Below are positions 37,671-46,963 of a stretch of 64,000 nt of DNA, in pieces. The position numbers and the translations under genes are program-made. Below the pieces are notes generated by a model that did not search any database, was not told the origin of the DNA, and worked only from the letters and a program-made list of their open reading frames with translations. The stretch is from Roseisolibacter sp. H3M3-2 (GTDB lineage: Bacteria > Gemmatimonadota > Gemmatimonadetes > Gemmatimonadales > Gemmatimonadaceae). Positions within the stretch are counted from its first letter, which is position 1. The number at the start of each line of letters is the position of its first letter. Where the stretch lies: NCBI RefSeq assembly GCF_029211165.1, contig NZ_JARGEK010000001.1, positions 1 through 64,000 of the forward strand, written 5' to 3'.

Positions 37671-38804
37671 TCATCGGCCGCCGATCTCTGCTAACCAAAG
37701 TTGTTTCGTAAACGTGCACTCTACGTCTCCGAACACGTCGGTGGGGAATCGGTATGCGAAGAGGCTCTTGCTAGGGGTGATTTCCTCTCCGAGAACGTCC
37801 CACCGACGCCGCGCCCAGAGCGGCACCGGTGAGAAGAAGTCGACTAGGACGGCCCCCATAAGCGGAGCGGACCTCCGCCGGTAGAACTGCGGGCGTCCTG
37901 CCTGCGCGTCTATCGCCATTTGGAGGTGCCACGCCGCGTCGCACGGGCGCACTCCTGTCTGCCCGCTGAGGGGGAGGTCCGTGAGGTGGGTTACAGCGCC
38001 GTTCGCAAGCTCCACGTACGACCAGAGGTCAGCCCCATAACGCTGCTCGCGTCGCGCGACGAACCTTCCAGACTTTCGTGTGGGCTCCTTCCAGCGTCCT
38101 CGGTAATACGTCGTCGGCGCCTGCGGGTCTAGCACGCTGAGCCCAGGCACCTCACCCGCAGTCGGTTTGGCGGCCAGCGCCGAGTTAGCACGCTCAATGA
38201 GTTGTTTGGGCTCTCCTTGAATCGGTGCTGGAAGCCAGAGGTCACGGCGCAGCTCAACCCAGCCGATCGCGCGAAGGCGCTTGCTAGCGTCGGCCATGTC
38301 GTTGGGACGTACGCGACGCGTATGGCTTCTGTATTCCACGACGGCCCGGAGGTCGGAGGGAACTGCGTCCCCACCATCTTGCAGGCCGCCAAGCAGAAAG
38401 AGCACGTCGTCGACACACACGTACGTGGGTGGCGCCAGGTACAGGACCCGCGCTAAAGCGCTCTCGTTAGGGTCGTCCGCAGGAAGCTCGAGCAGATCTC
38501 CATAGCTCGTTAGCGCCTCGACTGTCTCGTCGATTGACGTGCGTAGCTCCTCGCGTGCATTCGCGCCCGAATCCGTGAGTTGGGAAAGGGCGCGAAGCAC
38601 ATTGCCCCGGAGCGCCTGCGGGGAGCATGGCGAGGCGAAGGACGCTGCACGGCGGACCAGGGCCGCGAGCGCCTCTGGTGATTCAAGATCGAGCGCCTCT
38701 GGGTCCAATCCGAGTGCACGCACGCTCACGGCGTGCACGTCAGCGACGGACATCACACGCCAGTCGGCGGAAGAACCCGCAGGGCTCACATTTGCGGTCG
38801 ACAT
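37671..38804 (-). CDS. Uncharacterised component of the defence-type locus (377 aa)
   Basis: A 377-residue protein starting at MSTANVSPAG, whose ATG overlaps the upstream stop (TAATG); an ATG at 38816 would add four residues. The N-terminal half is helical (LGLDPEALDLESPEALAALVRRAASF). The C-terminal half is mixed and rich in aromatic residues (YYRGRWKEPTRKSGRFVARREQRYG; DVFGDVECTFTKQLWLAEIGG). No domain is recognised. It is coupled to the 1041-aa gene, so the two products probably act together. Confidence 0.75.
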   Translation of the reverse strand: MSTANVSPAGSSADWRVMSVADVHAVSVRALGLDPEALDLESPEALAALVRRAASFASPCSPQALRGNVLRALSQLTDSGANAREELRTSIDETVEALTSYGDLLELPADDPNESALARVLYLAPPTYVCVDDVLFLLGGLQDGGDAVPSDLRAVVEYRSHTRRVRPNDMADASKRLRAIGWVELRRDLWLPAPIQGEPKQLIERANSALAAKPTAGEVPGLSVLDPQAPTTYYRGRWKEPTRKSGRFVARREQRYGADLWSYVELANGAVTHLTDLPLSGQTGVRPCDAAWHLQMAIDAQAGRPQFYRRRSAPLMGAVLVDFFSPVPLWARRRWDVLGEEITPSKSLFAYRFPTDVFGDVECTFTKQLWLAEIGGR

Positions 38805-41800
38805 TACCGCTCCCACGGCATGCCGCGCTCGCCTTGCACACGACCGCGTGCTAACGCCCGAGTCGCGACTACGAAGTAACGCGCGGCGCGGAGGATGACT
38901 GGGCAGTTGAGCAGCCCGTCGATGAGTTCTTGCTCGCGGGCGTCAGAGCTGCCGTCGATGTTCCGCTGAGCGTCCACTAGCGCGCGTGCTTGGGCTGGGC
39001 TGGCGGCAAGACGCAGCGCGTAGGCGGCGAGCGCGTCGAGGTTCGGAGTTCGGACAAATGGGCGGAGTGCATCCACGAGCGCGCGCTCGGCGTCAACGGT
39101 AGAGGCTTCGGCGCTCGGTACAACCCGCTCAGCCAGCATGACGCCTACGGCACGCTCATCGGGCCGGCTTGTGATAAGGCCGCGCATTAGATCGGCTACA
39201 GCCTGGGGTCCGCGGTTCCGTAGAATCTCCTCTGCTTCCGCCCAGCGCTCTCCGCCGACGACACTCGCCAGTCGACCGGCCAACGCTTCGACTGCGGCCA
39301 CCCGACGCACTTCCGCCAGGGAACTCCCCGCAAGGCGAGCCCGCTCCCACAGCGCCGCCTTTCGTGCGAGTGCCGCGAGCGCGGACGCCTCCCGAGCAGG
39401 CGTGGGTACGTTTGGCCGAACGCCGGACAGCGCGGCTAGGCTGTTGACGCGCTGTGGCGGCACGACGACGGTGGCCACCTCCAGGCGCCCCGATCGCGCG
39501 ATGATGAGCGCCCCACCGTCGCTGATTGCTACTCCGTCCAGGGCGGCTGTGGGCTCAACACGCTGCTCTAACGACGGTGCGGCGCATGGGACGAGACAAA
39601 TGGCGAGGTCGGCGCACCCTTGTGAGTCGATCAGGACTGCCCGGTGGCCATTTCCGCGGATAGCCCACCGCAATGGGGTGAAGTCCCGCTCCGCTGTCAC
39701 GCGCCCGCGACCGAGCGAACCTGCGTCGAGCTCCAGCACGCAAGTCTGCGCGTCATCGTACTTCGACTCAGCAGCTTTCCGCACTGCGGCGAACTGCCGG
39801 CGCCAAGCGTCGCTGTCACACGGCGAAGGGAGCGAGAGCGACCACCTAGCCTCCTGCCCTCCGGCTGCGCGGAGCACAACGCAGCCCTTGATAGATGTGG
39901 CACCTGGCGCAGCCACGTGGATCTCGATCCGGTCTTCCCAGACGTCTTCCAATGACGGCGATTCGGGCAGCACCGCGAACGAGAGCGCTCCTCCTTGCCC
40001 CGCGGTGGCGCTGCGCGGTTCCCGAACTACGCAGAGCAGCTCTCCACGCAGTCCTGGGCGCGCGCGCACGCTCCCCGAAATCGAGGTGCTCCCCCCCGTG
40101 TCGTCATCGCCCGTCGCTGCCTCGATGACGATCCGGTAGGTTCCGGGCTGCAAGGCCGGGAGTTGAACGAACATCGGTGTTCCGGGGGACGTGTCTGTGG
40201 CGCAGACCACGTCTGGCTTGCCGGTGCCGTCGACGGTGAACGTCAGCGACGTGAGGCGGTGATCTGATCGCACACCGAGGATTACGGGGTGGCCGGCGAC
40301 CCACACGGCGTTTCCATCACCGCTCCAGTCAGGAATCGGCAGGCCCGCGGGCCACACATCGAGCGTCTGCGCGACTTCAAGCCGCAGGACGCTGGACAAC
40401 AGCTCGACTAGGACATCAGGGACATCCGTGGGCACGTCGATGCGGAGACCATATATACCGGCGCACGCGACCTGTACTGCCCGGAGCCCAAGTCCCGCGG
40501 GCGGGTTCCGCGTCTCCGCCGTCTGGAGCAGCAGGTACGATGCGCCGGCGCGGAGGACACGCGTGGCGAGTTCGCGCGCCTGCCCGTCACTCCCGATCGA
40601 GAAGAGCCAGCTCTCCCTAGCTTCGATTCGGAAGCTGGCGTGCAGTACGGCATTCAGTTCCGGTGGCGCGCCATCGAACGAGAGCAACTGCGTGTCCGGT
40701 AACGGCCACGCTGCGAGGGTGACAGTCGGCGCGGCGTCGCGGACGATCCTGCCGGTAGCGAGGACAGGGCCGGTCGCCCCCGCCACGCGCCCTTGGCTGC
40801 GTGCGAGCACGTTCCGCGTTCGAGGTGATGTCGCAGCTACGTGAGCCAGATTGGGGAACTGCAGTCGGACTTGCCATTTATTCAGCGATTCCTCACGGAG
40901 GAGGAGACGCGGGCGAGGGAGAGCCTCGGCGTCCTCGGCGATCGAGGGCGGCCGGCCACCGTGTGGCGTGGACTCGTTCGTCCGCCCCCGCAGGGGGATA
41001 CTCGACAATCCGCGCACGCGGAAGCGTGCGGCCGATCGAGCGTCCGCAAGCCATTGGCGCGCGTCGCGCTCGCGGTTGAGGTCCCCCACAATTCGCGCAA
41101 GCGTGTCCGTGTGGAGGACTGCCGCCCCACCGAGGGTATCCCCGCTGTCCTGCAGCAAGAGGGCGAGCGCTATCTGTCCCACGAGTATCGTGTTTTCCGC
41201 GAACTGGCGGAAACGCGACGAGTAGCCTAAGCACCGCGCCTGCAGATGCCGGCCGAGCGCCTCCGCGGACGAGAAGGTCTCGGCGCGGAAGCTCATGCTC
41301 GCGTCGTAAAGCAACTCGGCGAGCTGACGCTGCAGGTCTCGCGGGAGAATCCCGTGTGTGATTGGCCAGGCGATGATGTTGAACTGGTCCGCCCAGTCGC
41401 CATGCGGTTCCGCTCCGTGATAAGTCGCGGCGAACGCGGTGAAGCGCGAGCGGATCCGGCCCCGCCATTCCTGCTGCCATCCAGGTGTCTTCGACTCAAA
41501 CGTCTGCCAATACTCGAACCCGGAGTAGTCGTAGCCGATCTCCACCGCGTACACGATCCAGGGCAGCGGCACGTCGCGCGTCGGCCCAATCACCGCGCAC
41601 TCGCGTACGTCGCGCATGAGCGTATCGCGATCACTTTCATGGAGACCATGCTCGAGCGCGAACACCGGCCAACCCGAGTCGCGCCGCGTGCCTGCGAGCC
41701 GGCCGAAATGCCCGGCGAGGCGCTCCTGCCACGCCTGTAGCCGCACTCGCGGATCGGCCGCTAGGAAACGCCCGTCTCGTGCTCCGTTGTCGGGTGCAGG

Positions 41801-41929
41801 CTCGCTCACGGCTGCACCGAGGGAGAGGGCGATCTGGCCCGCTGTCACATCCCGCGCCTCAGACATCACGTTGAGGGGTGGTGCCCAGTTGGCAGCGCCC
41901 ACTTGCTTTCTGAAATGGGAACCGGTCAT
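38804..41929 (-). CDS. Large uncharacterised protein of the defence-type locus (1041 aa)
   Basis: A 1041-residue protein. Residues 87-205 form a conserved-looking block (WPVFALEHGLHESDRDTL ... PWIVYAVEIGYDYSGFEYWQTF ... WADQFNIIAWPITHGILPRDLQRQLAELLYDAS). The middle (about 330-800) is beta-rich and resembles consecutive Ig-like or sandwich domains (GTYRIVIEAATGDDD; GGALSFAVLP). The last 200 residues are helical and Ala-rich. I recall STY4851/ECs_5259-type proteins from enterobacterial islands starting with a similar block, but I cannot confirm this. No nuclease, helicase or methylase motif is visible. The start at 41929 or an internal ATG at 41866 both fit; 171 bases separate it from the DruA-like gene. 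A structural or target-recognition role is only a guess. Confidence 0.8.
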   Translation of the reverse strand: MTGSHFRKQVGAANWAPPLNVMSEARDVTAGQIALSLGAAVSEPAPDNGARDGRFLAADPRVRLQAWQERLAGHFGRLAGTRRDSGWPVFALEHGLHESDRDTLMRDVRECAVIGPTRDVPLPWIVYAVEIGYDYSGFEYWQTFESKTPGWQQEWRGRIRSRFTAFAATYHGAEPHGDWADQFNIIAWPITHGILPRDLQRQLAELLYDASMSFRAETFSSAEALGRHLQARCLGYSSRFRQFAENTILVGQIALALLLQDSGDTLGGAAVLHTDTLARIVGDLNRERDARQWLADARSAARFRVRGLSSIPLRGRTNESTPHGGRPPSIAEDAEALPRPRLLLREESLNKWQVRLQFPNLAHVAATSPRTRNVLARSQGRVAGATGPVLATGRIVRDAAPTVTLAAWPLPDTQLLSFDGAPPELNAVLHASFRIEARESWLFSIGSDGQARELATRVLRAGASYLLLQTAETRNPPAGLGLRAVQVACAGIYGLRIDVPTDVPDVLVELLSSVLRLEVAQTLDVWPAGLPIPDWSGDGNAVWVAGHPVILGVRSDHRLTSLTFTVDGTGKPDVVCATDTSPGTPMFVQLPALQPGTYRIVIEAATGDDDTGGSTSISGSVRARPGLRGELLCVVREPRSATAGQGGALSFAVLPESPSLEDVWEDRIEIHVAAPGATSIKGCVVLRAAGGQEARWSLSLPSPCDSDAWRRQFAAVRKAAESKYDDAQTCVLELDAGSLGRGRVTAERDFTPLRWAIRGNGHRAVLIDSQGCADLAICLVPCAAPSLEQRVEPTAALDGVAISDGGALIIARSGRLEVATVVVPPQRVNSLAALSGVRPNVPTPAREASALAALARKAALWERARLAGSSLAEVRRVAAVEALAGRLASVVGGERWAEAEEILRNRGPQAVADLMRGLITSRPDERAVGVMLAERVVPSAEASTVDAERALVDALRPFVRTPNLDALAAYALRLAASPAQARALVDAQRNIDGSSDAREQELIDGLLNCPVILRAARYFVVATRALARGRVQGERGMPWER

Positions 41930-42100
41930 TCATGTCGCTCCGGCTTTCGATGGGGCGCCTGTCCTCGACCGGCGAGGTCGCGCGGCCGGGGTCCCGAACT
42001 ACCGAAGCGTACGACCAGGGACTGACAATGCGGCTCCTTCGCGGGAGGGCAGGACGGGCTCCGAGCTGATTGTGCACAGCCGCGCCGTTCACCGTCCCTC

Positions 42101-44314
42101 CTAGGACTCGAATAGGTCGGCCATGTCCCGCGAGCCTTCGGTTCCGTCCCCTCGCGGTGGGAGAACGACTCGGGCCCCGTGTGTCAGAGGGAGCGACAGG
42201 GAGTGCTCTGCGATTGCGCGGAGGACCTCAGGACGCTGCACGCGTGGCGTAAGCCAGCGATCGCGCCAGTAGGCTGCGATCGCTTCAGCCGCGGCTCCAG
42301 CCGGCGCCTGCGGGAGCAGATACTTGGGTCGCTTCGCCTTTCCGAGGAGCACCTCTCGAAAGTTGCTGGCCAGCGGAACGCCGTAGATCAGCCGGGGACT
42401 GCCATGCTGTAGCAGAGCCTCCGACGGCAGCCCGACACTATCGAGCGCGCCGCGCACCTTCCGGAGCTTCGGGTTGACCCCCTCGCCGAAAATGCTGTTC
42501 ACTTGGCGTCCGCGACGTGCACTTGCCGCGACGGCCTCAAGCTCCGCCATCGTCTCGCGCGAGAAGTGATATGATCCGTAGCCCGCGGTGCGGCCGAGGC
42601 GGATGAACTCGACGTCGTCCGAGGCGCCTACTCTGCTCGCGGGTATCCGGATGCGGTTGTATTGACTTGAAGCCACACCGAACAGGCTCGTGGTCCCGAG
42701 AAGCACCAGGTTGGGACGGCGCCGGATGGCTCGGGCGGCCATAGCGGAGGCGATCACGCTGCACGCACTCTTGTACCGCTGCGCGTACGCGGCGACGACC
42801 TCTGGGCTCGTCATCAGCATCGAGACGAGTTTCCCCCCGAGCAGTGCGTTATAGGGCGCAACCGCGCCGCAGACGGTGATGTCTAGCATGTCGATGCCAA
42901 CATGGGCCGCGCGTACATGCCGCAGCACAGTTTGCACGGCTCGACGCCCCAACGGCTTGGCCAGGGCTGACTTCAGAGCTTTCTTCGACGGCTCATCGAA
43001 CCCTGATGCTGCCAGCCTGATACGCACTTCAAGCAGGTCCGCGAGCGCAGCTGCTCGCTTGGATCTGAAGAGGTGCGTGAGAGCTTGGCGCTGCCAGTGT
43101 GCGTCGTCGCTCTCCGACTTGGACACCGGCTGCTTTCGACGCGCGCTTGTGGTGCTCCCTGTCCTGTCTCCGGCTGTCTTGTGCTGTGCGGCCTGTCCAT
43201 ACAGACGGTGGGTGCTCCGTGCGACACGAGACGCCGCGCGCAGCCGTTCGACGGACTTCACCGTCGGCGCACGCAATTCCGACCGACTCACGACTTCGTC
43301 GCGCACGAGGTCCACTGTGTAGATCCCCGCGAGGAGCTCAGCGAGCGCATCGTTCAGCCAGCGTGCCCACTGTCCCGACGGACGCTCTTGCATCTCAGAG
43401 AGGAATGCGTCGCTACTCCAGCCAATCCAGCGGTCGCGCTCCGACATCTGCACGATAGAGCTGCCGAGCGCGGCGATGCCGATCACCGGGTGCTCCGGCA
43501 CTGCACGATCTCGGATCAAGACGTACATCTTTCGACCCGGGGTGCTGTTGTACGTCGTCGTCCACGTATGGCGGAAGTAGCGCCAGACGTCCATGAGCCT
43601 GAGACCCGTGACGTGATCGACGGCGTCCGGCTCCACGACCTGGACGTACGGTTGCACGCATGCGGCGAGGGCGGCCTGGCGCGCGTCGGGTGTGTCGGAG
43701 GCTGCCGCGGCGACCAGTTGGTCGCGCAGTGCTCGTCCATCCCGCATCAGTGTGAAGATCGACTGCCAGCCGTCTCGCGTGGGCCGGCGCCGCTCCATGT
43801 CCTGAATGAACCGTCGCGTCGCTGGCTGTGCGAGCTGACTGTCGCGCTCAACGAGATGCGCGGCTCGGACGCGAGTTTTCTCTTCGGAAGGCGAAGCCGC
43901 CGCGTTCGGCGGCGCAGCATAGATCCCGGGCGCGCTCACCTTGAGCAGCCAGCCCTGTCCCACGAGGTCACACAGCACCGACGAGCAGACGCGTACCGCT
44001 TGTGCTTCGCTCGGAAGCAGCGCTGAATCTTCGACCGCTGCGAGCAGACGCGACCTGGCCGTGGTGATAGCCCTTGCGTCACCGACGGTTTGGGCAGCCC
44101 GAAGCCAGCGCGCACCTGCGCGAAGCATTCGTACGCCGTCCGCACCGCAGCTGAGCGACCCATCGAGTCGCACCCAGGCGGCATCCCGACCAATACCGGA
44201 TTGCTGCGTTGAGGACGCAGCCCCGCGCTCTCTCTCAGCGGCCTGGCGCTGTAACAGCGTGGCGGATTGCGGAGCAGGCGCGGAAAGGGAGGTAACAGGA
44301 TGTGGCGCTGTCAT
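42101..44314 (-). CDS. DruA-like (DUF4338) protein with N-terminal extension
   Basis: A 737-residue protein. The DUF4338/DruA core is visible in two parts: 222-300 (QPYVQVVEPD...GLRLMDVWRYFRHTWTTTYNSTPGRKMYVLIRD...HPVIGIAALGSSIVQMSERDRWIGW) and 475-590 (MLDITVCGAVAPYNALLGGKLVSMLM...NLVLLGTTSLFGVASSQYNR...YGSYHFSRETM). A charged linker with a Thr/Ser/Arg-rich stretch separates them. DruA is a component of Druantia type I anti-phage systems; its biochemical action is not established. About 200 residues precede the core, including a possible winged-helix-like segment. It overlaps the GHKL gene by ATGA, so the pair is coupled. Confidence 0.82.
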   Translation of the reverse strand: MTAPHPVTSLSAPAPQSATLLQRQAAERERGAASSTQQSGIGRDAAWVRLDGSLSCGADGVRMLRAGARWLRAAQTVGDARAITTARSRLLAAVEDSALLPSEAQAVRVCSSVLCDLVGQGWLLKVSAPGIYAAPPNAAASPSEEKTRVRAAHLVERDSQLAQPATRRFIQDMERRRPTRDGWQSIFTLMRDGRALRDQLVAAAASDTPDARQAALAACVQPYVQVVEPDAVDHVTGLRLMDVWRYFRHTWTTTYNSTPGRKMYVLIRDRAVPEHPVIGIAALGSSIVQMSERDRWIGWSSDAFLSEMQERPSGQWARWLNDALAELLAGIYTVDLVRDEVVSRSELRAPTVKSVERLRAASRVARSTHRLYGQAAQHKTAGDRTGSTTSARRKQPVSKSESDDAHWQRQALTHLFRSKRAAALADLLEVRIRLAASGFDEPSKKALKSALAKPLGRRAVQTVLRHVRAAHVGIDMLDITVCGAVAPYNALLGGKLVSMLMTSPEVVAAYAQRYKSACSVIASAMAARAIRRRPNLVLLGTTSLFGVASSQYNRIRIPASRVGASDDVEFIRLGRTAGYGSYHFSRETMAELEAVAASARRGRQVNSIFGEGVNPKLRKVRGALDSVGLPSEALLQHGSPRLIYGVPLASNFREVLLGKAKRPKYLLPQAPAGAAAEAIAAYWRDRWLTPRVQRPEVLRAIAEHSLSLPLTHGARVVLPPRGDGTEGSRDMADLFES

Positions 44315-45924
44315 GTGCGGCCACTCAAGTACGCGGCGAGAGCATCGCTCCAGGCTTCGAGAAACTGCTCAGCCGCGTCAGGAGTGGACCCCGGTTCCGG
44401 CCTCGCGTGCGGAGTTGCGAACGATGTAGGGCGCGTCGCGACCTCCGCACGGGCTGCGGCGAGAAGAATGAAGTCGAAAAGCTCGCGAGACCCGGCGCCT
44501 GTGCTGGTCACTGCACCGTACAGCGGATGCTCGCTGTTGAGTGTGACTTCCAATTCTCCCTTCTCCAACGCCGTGACAAAGAATCGCGCCGATGTGAGCG
44601 GTGCGTGGCGAATGCGATAGCGGCGGATCCGCCGATCGGATGTTGGAAGAAATGGCTCCCGTTCGTTCGCGATCTTGACCGCCCGCATCGCTAAGATTGG
44701 AGACGGGCCCGGCGATGCCGACTTCTGAGCAGTGACTCTCGCGTTCTCGCCGGTTGAGACTCGGACGAACTCTCGACGAACGAGTACGTTCAGCGTGCGC
44801 GCGATCCGCTCGAGATCGGCCTCGAGCGCGTCCTGCAGGAGAGGGTGCGGGGTAATCCCTTGCTTGCTGTGCGTCACGCCGAAGTATTCGTCCAGTTCGG
44901 GTTCAAAACGCACCTCACAGCGCCACCAGTCATCGTAGTTCTCTCGGCGCTTGCCACCCATAAGGTGCCACCCAAAGTCCACCTCCCGCCCCGCACGCAC
45001 CACGGAGACGCCCGCGCCGCCGATGACCCCCAGCTCGCGCCTGACCTCAAGTGGCAGGGGCGCCCACTGGCGAATCGGGAGGACGGTGAATCGCACACGA
45101 ACAACTGACGTGCGTGATGGAGATGAGGGAACCTTGAACTCGTAGCGGAGCTCCTCTCCGTACTGCGTAGCAGGGCCGTGTTTCTCCGCCACGCTTCCCC
45201 AGTCCATCAGCGGATTGGTCGCCGGGACTTCTGCACCGTCGACAAGCAGCTTCGTGCCGTTTCGAATAGCATGGCGATAGGTCCTTCCGAGCGCGCCAAT
45301 GAGCTTGGTGCGCACAGTGGACGCCTTGCGAAAAGGCAGCCGGTCGCACTGAGGCCACAACACGAAGGTGCCGCTGGCAGGCATACCATACCCCGTAACC
45401 GCAAGCGCGCTGGGTACCCACTGAGGGACTGCGCACGTAGCCGGTGCCGGCACCTCGCGCATGGTGCCGCGTGCGATCTCGTGCACGTCGAGGTAGCTGT
45501 ACAGGGCACGCTTCCCATCGCGCCACGAGTAGAGCTCGATCCGCCCAGACTGGCTTACGGAGCTGTTGGGAAGACCCATCCCGAAACGACCAGCGCCACT
45601 TCGGTCGTTGAATCGGTCTGACCCGCCGAACTGCAGCGCGGTGCGAAGGGCCGCGGCCGTCATGCCAGAACCGTTATCGAGGACCGCGATAGATACACGC
45701 CGCCTGGACGTTCCCGTCACGGCATCCGCGTCGAGTGCCTCACGCACGAAAATGTGTATCGTCGTGGCACCTGCCTGGAGCGCGTTGTCGATCAGTTCCG
45801 CTACCGCCGTCGAGATACTGCGATAGCCCGTATCGCGGGTTGCGAGGATGAACTGTTGATCGGCAACCAGCGGGAAAGGTCGCCGACGACCTGACGAGGG
45901 TGTAATCGCGCGCGCAGCACTCAT
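44311..45924 (-). CDS. GHKL-type ATPase (MORC/MutL/Hsp90-like)
   Basis: A 537-residue protein with a GHKL nucleotide-binding fold at the N-terminus. The N box is AVAELIDNALQAGA (Glu43 and Asn47), the G1 box LDNGSGM (83-88) and the G2 box GRFGMGLPNSS (112-122). Nothing in it resembles the phospho-His of sensor kinases, and the sequence TRDTGYRSISTAVAELIDNALQAGA is closest in style to MORC, MutL and Hsp90 ATPases, which clamp on DNA or clients when ATP dimerises them. The C-terminal 250 residues are not recognised. ATGA overlaps on both sides couple it to the AbiEi-like and DruA-like genes, so it is likely a core part of the defence-type system. Confidence 0.9.
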   Translation of the reverse strand: MSAARAITPSSGRRRPFPLVADQQFILATRDTGYRSISTAVAELIDNALQAGATTIHIFVREALDADAVTGTSRRRVSIAVLDNGSGMTAAALRTALQFGGSDRFNDRSGAGRFGMGLPNSSVSQSGRIELYSWRDGKRALYSYLDVHEIARGTMREVPAPATCAVPQWVPSALAVTGYGMPASGTFVLWPQCDRLPFRKASTVRTKLIGALGRTYRHAIRNGTKLLVDGAEVPATNPLMDWGSVAEKHGPATQYGEELRYEFKVPSSPSRTSVVRVRFTVLPIRQWAPLPLEVRRELGVIGGAGVSVVRAGREVDFGWHLMGGKRRENYDDWWRCEVRFEPELDEYFGVTHSKQGITPHPLLQDALEADLERIARTLNVLVRREFVRVSTGENARVTAQKSASPGPSPILAMRAVKIANEREPFLPTSDRRIRRYRIRHAPLTSARFFVTALEKGELEVTLNSEHPLYGAVTSTGAGSRELFDFILLAAARAEVATRPTSFATPHARPEPGSTPDAAEQFLEAWSDALAAYLSGRT

Positions 45925-46577
45925 GTCGGGCTCCTCGCATCGGACTGCCTGGCCCCGCCTAGCTCGTTAGTGCGAGCAGTCCGTAGGTGTGAGACTGAAG
46001 CTCCGGTTTCAGCGTCGTCGCTTAGTGCGACGCGCAAATCCCGTTGCAAGTCGGCTGCGGCCGAAGCGTCGACCATACCGGCTCGTCGCGCTTCTTCCAC
46101 TGCATGTGCGAGGAGCATCCCGTCTAAGCGCGCGGCGATGCAATCCCGGATCGTACGAGTGGCCGTAGTAATCGGCATGCCCTCGAACCGACCTATGTCC
46201 GAAGGCGTCAACTCCCCGCGATGCACGACGAGGTACTCGGGGACGTCTCGCTGGATTCGGAAGTCCGCGGCGACCGTGATGTGCACTTTCGCCGAGTCGC
46301 CCCCGGCCAGCTTGTGGAGAGCGAGCGCCGTCCCGTGCGAGAGAACACCCGGTCGCTCATACGGCCAGAGCGTGGCCTCCATGTACGATCCGAGTGGCTG
46401 CGCTGGGAAGTCCACAAGGCGGTACACCCCTCGGCTAACGCGCTCCAGTGCCCCGCGGCGTGTCATCATGACCAGCGTCATCGGGCGCACACCGATGGCG
46501 GCGGCTTGGGCGGTCGTCACGTAGCCCATCTGGTCCCGGGCAAGACCGAATAGGGCACGGTAGGCGGAAGACGGCAT
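45921..46577 (-). CDS. AbiEi-like winged-helix regulator heading the operon
   Basis: A 218-residue protein with the AbiEi antitoxin plan. The N-terminal winged helix reads GLARDQMGYVTTAQAAAIGVRPMTLVMMTRRGALERVSRGVYRLVDFP. The second domain follows (GVLSHGTALALHKLAGGDSAKVHITVAADFRI...PEYLVVHRGELTPSDIGRFEGMPITTATRTIRDCIAARLDG). In type IV toxin-antitoxin systems AbiEi represses its operon beside the nucleotidyltransferase toxin AbiEii. No AbiEii gene is present here; the coupled neighbour is the GHKL ATPase. It therefore probably serves as the repressor of the defence-type operon. The site cluster just upstream supports this. The C-terminus (last 35 residues) is low-complexity. Confidence 0.85.
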   Translation of the reverse strand: MPSSAYRALFGLARDQMGYVTTAQAAAIGVRPMTLVMMTRRGALERVSRGVYRLVDFPAQPLGSYMEATLWPYERPGVLSHGTALALHKLAGGDSAKVHITVAADFRIQRDVPEYLVVHRGELTPSDIGRFEGMPITTATRTIRDCIAARLDGMLLAHAVEEARRAGMVDASAAADLQRDLRVALSDDAETGASVSHLRTARTNELGGARQSDARSPT

Positions 46578-46586
46578 CGCTTGGTG

Positions 46587-46655
46587 TATAACAATCCGTT
46601 ATAAAACGTGCCGCCTGAGGTCCCACAGCATAGCGCTCTGTTATAAATCAAGCAA
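46587..46655 (-). promoter_or_regulatory. Promoter and operator sites of the defence-type operon
   Basis: On the minus strand a -35 TTGCTT (46650-46655) and -10 TATGCT (46627-46632) are separated by exactly 17 bases. A GTTATA hexamer (46640-46645) lies inside the spacer. Downstream, TATAAC-N5-GTTATA (46587-46603) forms a dyad 10 bases before the start codon. AT-rich sites repeated across and below a promoter, next to a winged-helix gene, fit autorepression. The assignment is from sequence pattern alone. Confidence 0.6.
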
Positions 46656-46963
46656 TACGCTGGAGTCCGCTAAGTGTCGTCCTCCTCTGCAGCCGAGGGC
46701 CATGCGGGGAGGATGGTTCCGAAGATGGCCTGCGGCGGCCACATACTGGGTGGCCGCCACAACCGCGATGCGGGCCGGGCGCGGGACGGGTCGACTCACC
46801 TCGGCGGCCAATGCCGGCCCGGCGGCGAGCGTCAGTCGAGAGCGTCCGCCGCGTTCGAAGAACAGGCCGAGCATGGTGTGCACTTCGCCGGCTAGCCTAG
46901 AGCGGCACGACCAGCGGCTCGCGTTTGCGCTACCCCGGCGCTTCACCGGCCCGGTTCGCTCAC

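Noticed and set aside
45921-46577. Complete AbiE type IV toxin-antitoxin system
   Set aside because: Only the AbiEi-like protein is present; no neighbouring gene shows the nucleotidyltransferase motifs of AbiEii.
25086-46577. Classical DISARM, BREX or restriction-modification system
   Set aside because: No DNA methyltransferase, phospholipase-D (DrmC), PglZ or BrxC-type gene is visible in the locus.
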